Source: Campylobacter sp. 19-13652 | GTDB taxonomy: Bacteria; Campylobacterota; Campylobacteria; Campylobacterales; Campylobacteraceae | DNA: 64,000 nucleotides | Assembly (NCBI RefSeq): GCF_019702925.1 | Contig: NZ_AP024713.1 | Location: 1,773,328 to 1,837,327 of the forward strand | Reading direction: 5' to 3' | Shown here: positions 1 through 8,818 of the stretch, in pieces | How the letters are laid out: each line of letters starts with the position of its first letter | How positions within the stretch are numbered: the stretch's first letter is position 1 | Notes under the pieces: generated by a model | What the model was told of the DNA's origin: nothing | The model's input: only the letters and a program-made list of their open reading frames with translations | Database searches by the model: none | Translations under genes and position numbers: made by a program

Positions 1-32
1 AAAATTTGAAAAATTTATTTAAGGAGTATTGT

Positions 33-566
33 ATGTATTTTACAAATCCTAGCAGCAGACGCTACGGTTTGGCCTTTTTAATAGGCATTTTAGCAGGTGT
101 TTTTGGTGCTATTGTCAAATGGGGCTGGGAGGTGCCTTTCCCACCACGAGATCCAAATGTTTTTTTCCCGCTAGGCGCACTTGAGCGCGTAACTCCGCCA
201 AAGATTTTCCTAGAGCAAATAGGTGCCGCCACGGACTGGGTTTACGTGTTTTCTGGAGTGAGTCAGCCGCTTTCTATTTTTATCGTGCATGTGCTATTTT
301 CGGTCGTTTTTGGAGTGGCGTATTGTATGATTGCGGAGGCGTGGCCGCGCATTAAGATGTGGCAGGGTGCGGTTTTTGGCTTTTTTATCTATCTTTTTGC
401 ACACGTCATCGTCATGCCTCTTATTGGCGAAGTACCGCCGCTATCTGAAATGCCGTTAGATGAGCATTTAAGCGAGATTTTTGGGCATATTGTTTGGCTT
501 TGGGGAATGGAGATAGTAAGGCGAGATATAAGAAACAGAATCACAGGTCTACCTGATCCGTCTTAG
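33..566 (+). CDS. YagU-like (DUF1440) inner-membrane protein
   Basis: A 177-residue protein with about four membrane segments, the first starting near residue 12 (LAFLIGILAGVFGAIVKWG). It resembles the YagU/DUF1440 inner-membrane family, whose E. coli member is linked to acid resistance; the biochemical role is unknown. I chose the ATG at 33 because AAGGAG at 21-26 sits six bases upstream. An in-frame TTG at 6 has no ribosome site in view and would lie at the window edge. The gene stands alone and converges on pyrE across a 0.6-kb spacer with a shared terminator. The family call rests on overall pattern, not on a catalytic motif. Confidence 0.7.
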   Translation: MYFTNPSSRRYGLAFLIGILAGVFGAIVKWGWEVPFPPRDPNVFFPLGALERVTPPKIFLEQIGAATDWVYVFSGVSQPLSIFIVHVLFSVVFGVAYCMIAEAWPRIKMWQGAVFGFFIYLFAHVIVMPLIGEVPPLSEMPLDEHLSEIFGHIVWLWGMEIVRRDIRNRITGLPDPS

Positions 567-1195
567 GCTGGTTTAATAGTATTCGCCCTAGATGCAATTT
601 AGTGAGGAAATTATTTTTCCCGTGGATTATTTTATAGCTAGGGTGGCTTGTCTTACCTTTATTGCTAATGCCCAAACCGCGAAATTTTAATTTTGCTGTG
701 TCTTGGTTTGGGCTTAAATTTATTTAGCTTGGCTTGCTCCGTGGTACGGCTTTTTGCGTCAAACGGCAAACATAAGCGCGTTTATCTCTTAATAAATTTG
801 CTTGCCTATTAGCGTATTTTAGGCTTCTTTGGCAAAACGATATATTATTTAAATAAAAGCAACCTAGGTTTGCTCGCCGACGCTCTAGAAGTTAGCGATG
901 TCGTTAGTGCTACGATAAATTTAAATCCTTAAATTTTAATTATGTTTTGCTGGGAGAGGGTGCATTTAAATTTATTTTACATCAAGGGTTGAGTTTGCTT
1001 TGCATTATAACCTTTTTACACTAAAAAAGTGTCTTTAATTACCAGAATACGCTTCGTTTGCAACGACAAAGCTAGAAGTGCGCTATTTTTAAATTTACAA
1101 TGGGAAATACACACAATATTTTAGAGCAAATTTAAAAAACCAGCACCGCATAAAGCAAAAAGACGGACTGGTTTTTAAATAAATCAAGCAAAAAA
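567..1195. other. Gene-free spacer between convergent genes
   Basis: About 630 bases of AT-rich DNA with stops in all frames and no convincing ORF or RNA gene. The only structure I can support is the terminator hairpin near its right end. It may hold decayed coding sequence, but nothing recognisable remains. Confidence 0.6.
1135..1176. terminator. Bidirectional terminator, pyrE and yagU-like gene
   Basis: Inverted repeat AAAAACCAG (1135-1143) and CTGGTTTTT (1168-1176) with A-rich and T-rich outer arms. It could end transcription from either side. It lies just past the pyrE stop on the minus strand. Confidence 0.6.
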
Positions 1196-1804
1196 TTAAT
1201 TTCCCCTGCTTCCTGGCTTTATCGCTTCACTACCATTAGCACAAAGAGGACAATCATCTGGCTCGTAAATCTCAAACTCAAAGTTTCCAAGGGCAAAAAC
1301 GGGCTTATTTGCAGGGATTTTACACTCACTTTTTAGCTCGCCATCTATGTTTGCAAGCTTGCAAAAGCTGCGATTTGCCAAAGCGGCAAAGCCTACGACC
1401 ACGCCACCCATACTCTCTATAACACTTGCGCATTCTAAAGCTGATTTACCTGTGGTGATAATGTCTTCACAGACGATAAAACGCTCGCCATTTTTTACAT
1501 CAAAGCCACGCCTTAGACTCATCACACCACCCACTCGCTCGGTGAAAATAAAGCGCTTCTCACCAGCGCGTGCTAGCTCATAGCCGGCCAAAATCCCACC
1601 AAGAGCTGGCGAGCAAACGCTATCATAATTCACACCAAACTCCGCTATAACAGCACTTAGCTCATCGGCTAGCTTTGCGGCAAGTGTAGGGTTTTCAAGC
1701 ACCTTTGCACTTTGGAGATAAAACTGGGAATGCTTGCCAGAGCTAAGTAGAAAATGCCCCTGCAAATATGCACCAGCCTCGCGATAAATTTGCTCGATAT
1801 TCAC
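1196..1804 (-). CDS. pyrE: Orotate phosphoribosyltransferase
   Basis: Converts orotate plus PRPP to OMP in pyrimidine synthesis. The PRPP-binding signature [12 protein letters not shown] sits at residues 111-122 and the [12 protein letters not shown] substrate region is near the N-terminus. Length (202 aa) is typical. I prefer the GTG at 1804 because AAAGG lies seven bases upstream; a GTG two codons earlier overlaps the frr stop and is too close to that site. It is the last gene of the secG-deacetylase-frr-pyrE operon and is probably translationally coupled to frr. Confidence 0.95.
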   Translation of the reverse strand: MNIEQIYREAGAYLQGHFLLSSGKHSQFYLQSAKVLENPTLAAKLADELSAVIAEFGVNYDSVCSPALGGILAGYELARAGEKRFIFTERVGGVMSLRRGFDVKNGERFIVCEDIITTGKSALECASVIESMGGVVVGFAALANRSFCKLANIDGELKSECKIPANKPVFALGNFEFEIYEPDDCPLCANGSEAIKPGSRGN

Positions 1805-1806
1805 GC

Positions 1807-2364
1807 TCACACCTTTAAAAGCTCAGCTTCTTTTTCTTTTACCAAAGTATCGACCTTGGAATTGTAGCTATCGGTGATTTTTTGCACTTCATCTTGAGCT
1901 TTTTTGCTCTCATCCTCGGTAATGGCTTTATCTTTTTCTAGTTTTTTTACCTCATCATTTGCATCTTTTCTGATATTTCTGACGCTGATTTTTGCCTTTT
2001 CACCCATTGCTTTGGCTTGCTTTGCATTTTCCTGACGCTGCTCTACCGTCATCGGAGGGAAAAATAGCTTAACAGCTTCGCCGTCGCTATTTGGGGTTAC
2101 GCCTATGTTAGCGGCTTGAATAGCCGTACTAATTGCTTTTATCATACTTTTTTCCCATGGTGTTATAGTGATGGTGCTAGCATCGCTGGCTAGGACTGTG
2201 GCGACTTGATTTAGCGGAGTAGGCGAGCCGTAATAATCCACGCTTACATTATCTAAAATACTTATATTAACGCGCCCTGTACGCAACGTACCAAAATCAC
2301 GACGTAAATGTTCTAGTGCCTTATCGCATGCCTGCTTTTGGTTGTTAAAAACTTCATTTAGCAT
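1807..2364 (-). CDS. frr: Ribosome recycling factor
   Basis: Splits post-termination ribosomes together with EF-G. The 185-residue length and the [20 protein letters not shown] block near residues 27-46 are family hallmarks, and the C-terminal half is the charged coiled helix bundle. The ATG has GGATAACT upstream inside the end of the deacetylase gene, which it overlaps by 11 bases. The 3' end abuts pyrE, so all three genes are probably co-translated. Confidence 0.97.
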   Translation of the reverse strand: MLNEVFNNQKQACDKALEHLRRDFGTLRTGRVNISILDNVSVDYYGSPTPLNQVATVLASDASTITITPWEKSMIKAISTAIQAANIGVTPNSDGEAVKLFFPPMTVEQRQENAKQAKAMGEKAKISVRNIRKDANDEVKKLEKDKAITEDESKKAQDEVQKITDSYNSKVDTLVKEKEAELLKV

Positions 2365-3319
2365 AGTTATCCTTTGTTAAAATTTTACTTGTTGATTTGT
2401 GTCCTACTTTTAAAATTATTCTAGTGGCATACCTAGATATTGGCTTTTTAAATTTATACTCAAGTACGCCATTTTCGAGCTTTACAGGCTTAAAGCCACC
2501 CTGCCCACTTACAAAAAGCTTGCCCTCTTTAGCCTCGCTTTTAGTCTTTATCCGCACACCATTTATATAAGAAATCCTAGGAAAATCAGGCAAAACTTCC
2601 CACTGTGCATTTAAAAAATCACCAGAAAGAGCAAACGGCAGTGGCGTAAGCTCTGAAACTGGCGTACGGTCTAAATCATCAAGTGGGCTATCATTTGCCA
2701 CTGCGCCTGTATTTTGGTTAAAAATTGCTTCAAATTTAAACTCTCTTGCGATATTTAGTATACGCTCATCATACTCGCCGTAGGGATAGGCATAGTATTT
2801 TGGAGCATATCCCAAGTAGCTTTTAAAAATCTCATAACCCTTGGCAAAATCCTCTCTTACAGCCTTGTCATTTAGCCTTAAAAGATGAGGGTGAGCGTAG
2901 GCGTGAAGTCCTATCTCGCCGTATTTTGATGCCTCTTTAATCTGATTAAAACTCATATAATCGCCATACTCCTCTGCACTTGCTTGCACATAGACAAAAA
3001 GCACAAAAGGATACCCATACTCACGAAATATAGGAAGCGCCTTTTCATAAAAGCTACGGTAACCGTCATCTATGGCCAAAACCACCCAGCGCTCACCAAC
3101 TGGCTCTGCGCCATTAATAGCAGCTACTAACCTGCTAGCTGGGACGACTTCGTAGCCATTTTTTTTAAAATACTCAAAATGCTCTCTAAGCCTTTGCGTG
3201 CTTATATAAGTGCTTTGGTGTTTTGGCTCCTCAAAGCGATGATAGACCAAAACATGCGCGTCGGCTATGGCAGCTGGCGCAGCTATGACGAGCAATAAAA
3301 ACGCGACTACCTTTTTCAT
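2354..3319 (-). CDS. Secreted polysaccharide deacetylase (NodB/CE4 fold)
   Basis: A 321-residue protein with a signal peptide at about 1-19 ([19 protein letters not shown]), predicted to act in the periplasm or outer envelope. The NodB metal triad is visible: AIDDG supplies D84/D85 and HAYAHPH supplies H139 and H143. The C-terminal third is beta-rich and unassigned. The substrate could be peptidoglycan, capsule or an exported glycan; the sequence does not say. It lies between secG and frr, overlapping frr by 11 bases and starting six bases after the secG stop. Confidence 0.85.
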   Translation of the reverse strand: MKKVVAFLLLVIAAPAAIADAHVLVYHRFEEPKHQSTYISTQRLREHFEYFKKNGYEVVPASRLVAAINGAEPVGERWVVLAIDDGYRSFYEKALPIFREYGYPFVLFVYVQASAEEYGDYMSFNQIKEASKYGEIGLHAYAHPHLLRLNDKAVREDFAKGYEIFKSYLGYAPKYYAYPYGEYDERILNIAREFKFEAIFNQNTGAVANDSPLDDLDRTPVSELTPLPFALSGDFLNAQWEVLPDFPRISYINGVRIKTKSEAKEGKLFVSGQGGFKPVKLENGVLEYKFKKPISRYATRIILKVGHKSTSKILTKDNYAK

Positions 3320-3325
3320 TTTGGT

Positions 3326-3706
3326 TTAGTTAGCTGGCGCAGGGGCTTTAGTCTCGTCCTTACTAGCTGGTACTAAAGGAGCCATTGGAACATTAGGTGC
3401 AGCAGGGGCATCTGTAGCGGAGGCACTTTGTGCTGCTGGAGGTATTACAGATGGCAGGGTGTCGACTATAGATTTACTTGTCTCTTTGTTGTAAAAATAG
3501 CCTAAAGCCAGAGTATTTAGCACAAAAACCACACCGATTACAAACGTAAATTTAGCCAAAAATCCAGCTGGCCCCTTTGCCCCAAACAGACTCTCATTGC
3601 TGCCGCTATATGCGCCGAGTCCGATAGATGAGCTTTTTTGCAACAAAACCGCAATGGTAATGATAACAGCTAGGACAAACTGCGAAATCAGAAAAAGAGT
3701 TGTCAA
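3326..3706 (-). CDS. secG: Protein-export translocase subunit SecG
   Basis: Small accessory subunit of the SecYEG channel. Two membrane helices are visible (about residues 3-22 and 50-70) around the family block SSSIGLGAYSGSNESLFG, followed by a soluble Ala/Pro-rich tail. The 126-aa length is usual for this genus. The start is TTG at 3706 with AAGGATAAAA upstream. It is the first gene of the deacetylase-frr-pyrE operon. Confidence 0.93.
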   Translation of the reverse strand: MTTLFLISQFVLAVIITIAVLLQKSSSIGLGAYSGSNESLFGAKGPAGFLAKFTFVIGVVFVLNTLALGYFYNKETSKSIVDTLPSVIPPAAQSASATDAPAAPNVPMAPLVPASKDETKAPAPAN

Positions 3707-3770
3707 TTTTTATCCTTAATTTAAAAATATTTTAACTCGAGATTATACTAAAAAAGATTTAAATTTATTG

Positions 3771-4193
3771 TTAAAGAAGTTTTTCTATATCATAAAGCTC
3801 GTATCGAATATGTTTAAAGGTCTCGCTTAAGCTTATGTCAAAGAGTTTAAAGCACTCCTCAAGCACCCTGGCACTCTCTTGTGCGCGCTTTAAATTTGCA
3901 GTACTTATATCATCTAAATTAGTCCGATTTAGCTCGCTATCCACACTTTTTTTAAGTACGTCACTTATACTATCACGATACTCCAAAAGCTCGCCTACTT
4001 CGAGCTTTGCAAGGTGCCTTAGCCCCTTTATACGACGGCTTAGAGCACTATCATCATAGCCATATCTACGTATATCTTCAACTACTCGGAGTCCCTCTTT
4101 TAGGCGGTTTAAATTTGCATCGATTATGCGAGCAAGTTTAGCGCGCAAGCTCTCATCAAGCGCGCTAAAGGCTCTTTTAGTCTCTACTTCCAC
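3771..4193 (-). CDS. ThiD2-like domain protein (ThiE N-terminal type)
   Basis: A 140-residue helical protein carrying the block IDANLNRLKEGLRVVED (residues 24-40). This matches the domain fused to the N-terminus of ThiE in cyanobacteria and some other bacteria, described as ThiD2, an HMP-phosphate kinase of thiamine synthesis. Here it stands alone with no ThiE domain. The assignment is from motif memory, and the protein may have another role in this lineage. The GTG start overlaps the end of the BI-1 gene by 17 bases, so the two are coupled. Confidence 0.65.
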   Translation of the reverse strand: MEVETKRAFSALDESLRAKLARIIDANLNRLKEGLRVVEDIRRYGYDDSALSRRIKGLRHLAKLEVGELLEYRDSISDVLKKSVDSELNRTNLDDISTANLKRAQESARVLEECFKLFDISLSETFKHIRYELYDIEKLL

Positions 4194-4869
4194 TAAATGC
4201 TCTTAGAATTTGAAGCAGCGAAACAAAAAGGTTTACAAAATCAAGATAAAGCGCAACAGCACCCTCAATAGGCGTCTCATACGCACCTTTTATGATATTT
4301 TGCGTATCATAAAGGATAAAAGCACTAAAAACAAAAGCACCAATGCTAGAAATAACAAGAGACGCAGTGCTACTTTGGAAAAATAAATTTATAAGGCTAG
4401 CCACTACAAGTATGATAACTGCGATAAATAGCATTTTTCCCATAGCTGAAAAATCACGCTTTGTATTCATAGCAAAAAAACTAAGTCCACCAAATGCTAC
4501 AGTCGTAAGCGTGAAAGCCTGAGCTACGATTATGCCGCCTTGAGCACTTGCCATCGTAATAGCTATAATAGGAGCTAACGTAAGCCCACTTACAAATGTA
4601 AAGGCAAAAAGCAAGATCAAATTCAAAGGTGATTTGCGCTTAGCCGCCTGCAAGCCAAAAAGCAAAGCAAGCTCAGCTATAACAAGCACCCAGTACCCTC
4701 CACCTACAAGCGCCCCAGCAAAACCAGTGCCTATATAAGCACCAGCGCTAGCAGCTAGCAAAGAGGCAGCAAAAAGCTGATAAGTCTGCTTGATAAAAGC
4801 ACTTCTGGAACTCTCAGCATAGCGCTCATTTTCATAAGAGCTAGCGATATTTCTGTCATATAAACTCAT
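4177..4869 (-). CDS. Bax inhibitor-1 (BI-1/YccA) family membrane protein
   Basis: A 230-residue protein with about seven membrane helices and the BI-1 C-terminal signature (FILYDTQNIIKGAYE, then a short acidic-basic tail). Bacterial family members are pH-sensitive calcium-leak channels or FtsH-associated proteins; the role here is not established. AAGGAG lies upstream of the ATG. It is transcribed divergently from the carbonic anhydrase gene across a 109-base spacer and is followed, overlapping, by the ThiD2-like gene. Confidence 0.88.
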   Translation of the reverse strand: MSLYDRNIASSYENERYAESSRSAFIKQTYQLFAASLLAASAGAYIGTGFAGALVGGGYWVLVIAELALLFGLQAAKRKSPLNLILLFAFTFVSGLTLAPIIAITMASAQGGIIVAQAFTLTTVAFGGLSFFAMNTKRDFSAMGKMLFIAVIILVVASLINLFFQSSTASLVISSIGAFVFSAFILYDTQNIIKGAYETPIEGAVALYLDFVNLFVSLLQILRAFSGSRD

Positions 4870-4938
4870 ATTTACTCCTTAAATTTTTAAGACCATATAT
4901 TAGCAGAAATCGCACTTTAAGTCAATTTAACACATTTT

Positions 4939-4947
4939 TGCTATAAT
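4939..4947 (+). promoter_or_regulatory. Extended -10 promoter for carbonic anhydrase operon
   Basis: TTGCTATAAT contains a perfect -10 (TATAAT, 4942-4947) with the TG extension. No good -35 is visible 17 bases upstream, which is usual for sigma-70 promoters in this group. It lies 31 bases ahead of the carbonic anhydrase ATG. Confidence 0.6.
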
Positions 4948-4978
4948 AGCAGACATTTTATACACTAACGGAGAGAGA

Positions 4979-5617
4979 ATGGAGTCGCTACTTAAGGGCG
5001 CTGTTAAATTTATGGAGGAGGGATTTTTAGAGCATGCAGAGCTTTTTGCAAGCTTAAAGCATGCCCAAGACCCTCACACGCTTTTTATCTCATGTGTAGA
5101 TAGTCGAGTGGTACCAAATTTAATCACAAACTGCCTACCTGGGGAGCTTTTCATGGTGCGAAACGTGGCAAATATCGTCCCACCATACAGAATAAGCGAG
5201 GAGTACTTATCTACCACATCGGCCATAGAGTACGCCCTATACGCGCTAAATATCAAAACAATAATAGTCTGCGGACACTCTGACTGCGGTGGATGTGCAG
5301 CGCTTTATAAGCCAGAGAGTGAGTTTAGCAAAATGCCAAATGTAAGACACTGGATAAAGCTAATCGAGCCTATAAAATCAGAGGTGCTTAAATTTAGCGG
5401 GGATGATAAGGCAAAAATAGCTTGGCTAACTGAACGCCTAAATGTAATAAACTCAATAGAAAACATCCTCACCTATCCAGGTGTCGAGGAGGCCTGCGAA
5501 AATGGCGAGCTAAACATTTACGGCTGGCACTACATCATAGAAACAGGCGAGATTTTCAGCTACGATTTAAAAGAAAGAAGCTTTAAACTGCTTGCAATAA
5601 GAAAGGACGAGCATTGA
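4979..5617 (+). CDS. Beta-class carbonic anhydrase
   Basis: Interconverts CO2 and bicarbonate in the cytoplasm, important for capnophilic growth. Zinc ligands C39 (CVDSRV), H100 and C103 (GHSDCGGC) and the D41/R43 dyad are all present. The 212-aa length fits the beta class (Can/CynT type). GGAGAGA precedes the ATG. It is the first gene of an operon with the MscS channel, which overlaps its stop codon. Confidence 0.95.
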   Translation: MESLLKGAVKFMEEGFLEHAELFASLKHAQDPHTLFISCVDSRVVPNLITNCLPGELFMVRNVANIVPPYRISEEYLSTTSAIEYALYALNIKTIIVCGHSDCGGCAALYKPESEFSKMPNVRHWIKLIEPIKSEVLKFSGDDKAKIAWLTERLNVINSIENILTYPGVEEACENGELNIYGWHYIIETGEIFSYDLKERSFKLLAIRKDEH

Positions 5618-7500
5618 AAGCGGCTATTAAATTTACACTTTTACTTGCGATTTTTTATCTGCCATTAAGTGCGGATAAGAGTGCAAAAGCAGAAATTTCA
5701 AAGCTAGAGCAGACGGTACTACAAATCAAGCAATTAAGTGATCAAATAAGCATCATAAAAGCCCAAAATGACAAAAACTCAAACCAAAGCGGTCTAGTAA
5801 ACACAAAGCCACTTGAGGCAAACCGCCAAAAACTACTCACACAAATTCCCGTACTAATAATGCAAAATGCAGCAAGTGACGAGCTTATAAAGGGGCTAAA
5901 TGTCGATCTAGCAAAGGCGCAAAATGCGACAAATTCTAATAAGAGCGTATCGGCAAATATCCAGCTTGCTAATGCAGAATTTAGACTAAATTTTTACGAG
6001 GCTTTAAATAAGCTTGGGAAAGAATTTGATAAAAACTCCAAAACCGCCGAGATAAAAAGCTACATCGAAGGCGTAATACTAAAAATGCAAACAAGCCAGT
6101 ACAGGCAGCTTGAGGAGCTAAAAGAGAGCATTGCCGCAGAGAGCAAAAACGAGCAAGACTTTAATTCAATGATGGCAAATAAGCAAAACTACGAGGAGAT
6201 CTTAGGCTATTTGCGAGATAATGCAGATCTGCTTGGGTCTAGCTTTTTTCTATCAAATTTAAACCTAAAAATGGCTATTGATTATATAAATGAAAAAATT
6301 CCGCTCTCAGAGTACATAAACTACGGAAAAATTCTCATCATCATTGTGATTTTTGCCTTTTTTATCTCGCTGACTAAACTCTTAGCAAAGCTTACATATC
6401 ACATTTTTATTGCGATTTTTGCCAAAAGCATGCACGCAGAAGCCCTAAAAGATCAAGTCCTAGAGATAATTAAAAACCCTATCTCAGCACTACTTATTGC
6501 CTATGCTGTTGGAATTTGCTTAAACGTAGCTTACTACCCACAGCTCATACCTAGCCCCCTAGCTAGCGCACTTGGCGTAGCCTATATTGCCTGCTTTTGC
6601 TGGCTAGCGCTCATGCTATTAAATGGCTACGGGATGGTGCTTCTTAGTGCACTAGTACAAAAAAGCGGACGCAAGGAAGTGATAAATTTAATCCTAAAAA
6701 TAGTCTATTTTATAGTCGTAGTTATAGCTATTCTTATGATACTAAGCCGACTTGGATTTGACATCTCTGCACTAATAGCAAGCCTCGGTATTGGCGGACT
6801 TGCCGTAGCATTTGCGGCAAAAGACATAATAGCAAATTTCTTTGCCTCTGTTATGCTCTTATTTGATAATAGCTTCTCTCAAGGCGACTGGATAGTCTGT
6901 GGTGATATAGAGGGAGCAGTAGTAGAGATAGGGCTTAGAAAAACCACACTACGCACATTTGACAATGCCCTAGTTTTCGTGCCAAACTCAGTCCTAACGA
7001 GCAACTCCATACGTAACTGGACAAGGCGAAAAGTTGGGCGGCTTATAAATTTCACCGTGGGCGTTACATACGACTCTACTCCAGAGGCTCTGCGTAAGTG
7101 CATAAACGACATAAAAGCGATGCTAGAGGCTCATGAGATGATTTCAAAAGAGGATAATGGTGGCAAATTTGAAGCTAGTAGCCTAAGACAACGATACAAG
7201 CAAAACATAGTCAGCATAAACGACTTAGCAGGGTATAAAAGCGAGCTTTACGTCTGCTTAAGCGACTTTGGCGATAGCTCGATAGATATAATGGTCTATT
7301 GCTTTGCAAAGCCTATACATAGGCACGAATATCTGCCTATAAAACAAGATGTCTTATTTAAGGTGATGGATATAGTCACCAAAAATGGACTTAGTTTTGC
7401 CTTTCCTAGCCAGAGCCTTTATTTTGCAAATGCGCTTGAAGTACAAAACCAAACACAGTTAAAAACAATCCAAAGTGATAAAGGAGAAAACAATGCTTAA
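5614..7500 (+). CDS. Large mechanosensitive channel of the MscS family
   Basis: A 628-residue inner-membrane channel that probably gates on membrane tension to release solutes. Residues 1-20 form a signal peptide, followed by a coiled-coil periplasmic domain to about 235. After it come several membrane helices and the pore helix with GIGGLAVAFAAKDIIANFF (about residues 395-413), the MscS signature. The cytoplasmic beta domain follows. It is longer than MscS and closer to the MscK/YbdG size class. The TTG start overlaps the carbonic anhydrase TGA, with AAAGGA upstream, implying coupled translation. Confidence 0.9.
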   Translation: MKAAIKFTLLLAIFYLPLSADKSAKAEISKLEQTVLQIKQLSDQISIIKAQNDKNSNQSGLVNTKPLEANRQKLLTQIPVLIMQNAASDELIKGLNVDLAKAQNATNSNKSVSANIQLANAEFRLNFYEALNKLGKEFDKNSKTAEIKSYIEGVILKMQTSQYRQLEELKESIAAESKNEQDFNSMMANKQNYEEILGYLRDNADLLGSSFFLSNLNLKMAIDYINEKIPLSEYINYGKILIIIVIFAFFISLTKLLAKLTYHIFIAIFAKSMHAEALKDQVLEIIKNPISALLIAYAVGICLNVAYYPQLIPSPLASALGVAYIACFCWLALMLLNGYGMVLLSALVQKSGRKEVINLILKIVYFIVVVIAILMILSRLGFDISALIASLGIGGLAVAFAAKDIIANFFASVMLLFDNSFSQGDWIVCGDIEGAVVEIGLRKTTLRTFDNALVFVPNSVLTSNSIRNWTRRKVGRLINFTVGVTYDSTPEALRKCINDIKAMLEAHEMISKEDNGGKFEASSLRQRYKQNIVSINDLAGYKSELYVCLSDFGDSSIDIMVYCFAKPIHRHEYLPIKQDVLFKVMDIVTKNGLSFAFPSQSLYFANALEVQNQTQLKTIQSDKGENNA

Positions 7501-7630
7501 ACTAAACGAAGAGTTTGAATACGACGATTATGAAAGCGACGAATTTGAGCAAGATGAGCGTAGCTACTCATACGATGAGGATGACTATGAGTATATAGAC
7601 GAGGATGAAGAAGATAGCTATGAGTACTAA
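7493..7630 (+). CDS. Very acidic 45-residue microprotein
   Basis: A 45-codon ORF with AAGGAG at 7481-7486, six bases before its ATG, lying inside the end of the MscS gene and overlapping its stop by eight bases. The product has 23 Asp/Glu, 8 Tyr and only two basic residues, so a net charge near -21. There is no helix-forming hydrophobic stretch, so it is probably disordered. The next gene starts nine bases later. Function is unknown; a cation-binding, channel-modulating or nucleic-acid-mimic role is only speculation. The ideal ribosome site and tight spacing argue that it is translated. Confidence 0.7.
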   Translation: MLKLNEEFEYDDYESDEFEQDERSYSYDEDDYEYIDEDEEDSYEY

Positions 7631-7639
7631 AGGTAGCAC

Positions 7640-8818
7640 GTGCTAGAAAGATTTTTAAATGATAAATTTGAACACAGGGATCAAAGCAAATACAAATCCA
7701 CAAATCAAATTTATCGTTTTATCCTGCTTACCTTGATATTTGGTCATATAGGAAATATCATAATCGGACTTTTAATGATAGATAACAACACGGATAAATT
7801 TGTCATACCTGTTGTTATTTTTAGCGTGATTATGGCGATTATTAGCATTATTTTATGGAATAAATTTACTAGCTCTTATAAAAGCATGAGTAAAAATGCC
7901 ATAACTATATGGGCATATATCGACTTTACCGCCATTTCAATAATTAGCACAGTAAATTTTGGTTGGGATTTTGGCTTTTGGTTTATTATTTTGGGGCTTA
8001 TATTTTTGGGATACTTTCTCACTTTTAATAGCAAAATAATAACCTACGGAGCAACGATAATTGAGGCTTTTATCTTGTTTGTGCTATTTTTCCTATACCG
8101 AAGCACCGCGGACGGCGAGACAATAGCAAGCCTGCTAAATATAGGTATAACGCAGGTTGGAATATTTAATATAAGCTTAAACTTATTTATAAAACTAAGC
8201 TATATCTTTATATTTAGTGCAAATTTTCTTGTGATTTTACGACTTTCAAGCTTTGCAAATATAGTAACAGCCGCAAGCTATCAAGAAATCGCCAAAGAAA
8301 AGCAAAATTTAGAAGAGACAAGCCAGCATGACCATCTGACTGGATTACTAAATAGGCGAGCTATGAAAAAGCTACTAAACTATGAGCTAAATATGCTGAG
8401 AAATAATAAGATAAATGGTAGTTTGGTGCTGATTTTAGGCGATATTGATAATTTTAAAAAGATAAATGATACCTTCGGACATAACGTGGGCGATATAGTG
8501 TTAAAAGAGCTAGCTGGTGTGCTTAAGAGAGTGTTTAGAAAAAACGACTTACTATGTCGCTGGGGTGGAGAGGAGTTTGTTATAGTGTTACCTAGCACAA
8601 AAGCTGAGTTTATCCACATCATAAAAGACCGAATTTTATCCAATGTAAGTTCAATCAAGCTACCAAATAAAAACCCAGTTACAGCGACATTTGGCATGAT
8701 AATATGCCCAAACGGCACAAAAACAACAATAGAGGAGCTAGTAGAACGCGCCGATGAGCTACTATACCTAGGCAAGAAAAACGGCAAAGATAGAATAGAA
8801 ATGGAGATACTAAGATGA
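7640..8818 (+). CDS. Membrane diguanylate cyclase 1 (GGDEF)
   Basis: A 392-residue protein with five or six N-terminal membrane helices (about 28-205), a short linker helix and a GGDEF domain (about 215-390). The active-site motif is GGEEF at 309-313, with the product-binding I-site RKND at 300-303, so it should make c-di-GMP and be feedback-inhibited. The sensory input of the membrane part is not recognisable. The GTG start has AAAGGT upstream. It sits in the mscS operon, and its stop overlaps the start of a paralogous cyclase (ATGA). Confidence 0.88.
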   Translation: MLERFLNDKFEHRDQSKYKSTNQIYRFILLTLIFGHIGNIIIGLLMIDNNTDKFVIPVVIFSVIMAIISIILWNKFTSSYKSMSKNAITIWAYIDFTAISIISTVNFGWDFGFWFIILGLIFLGYFLTFNSKIITYGATIIEAFILFVLFFLYRSTADGETIASLLNIGITQVGIFNISLNLFIKLSYIFIFSANFLVILRLSSFANIVTAASYQEIAKEKQNLEETSQHDHLTGLLNRRAMKKLLNYELNMLRNNKINGSLVLILGDIDNFKKINDTFGHNVGDIVLKELAGVLKRVFRKNDLLCRWGGEEFVIVLPSTKAEFIHIIKDRILSNVSSIKLPNKNPVTATFGMIICPNGTKTTIEELVERADELLYLGKKNGKDRIEMEILR

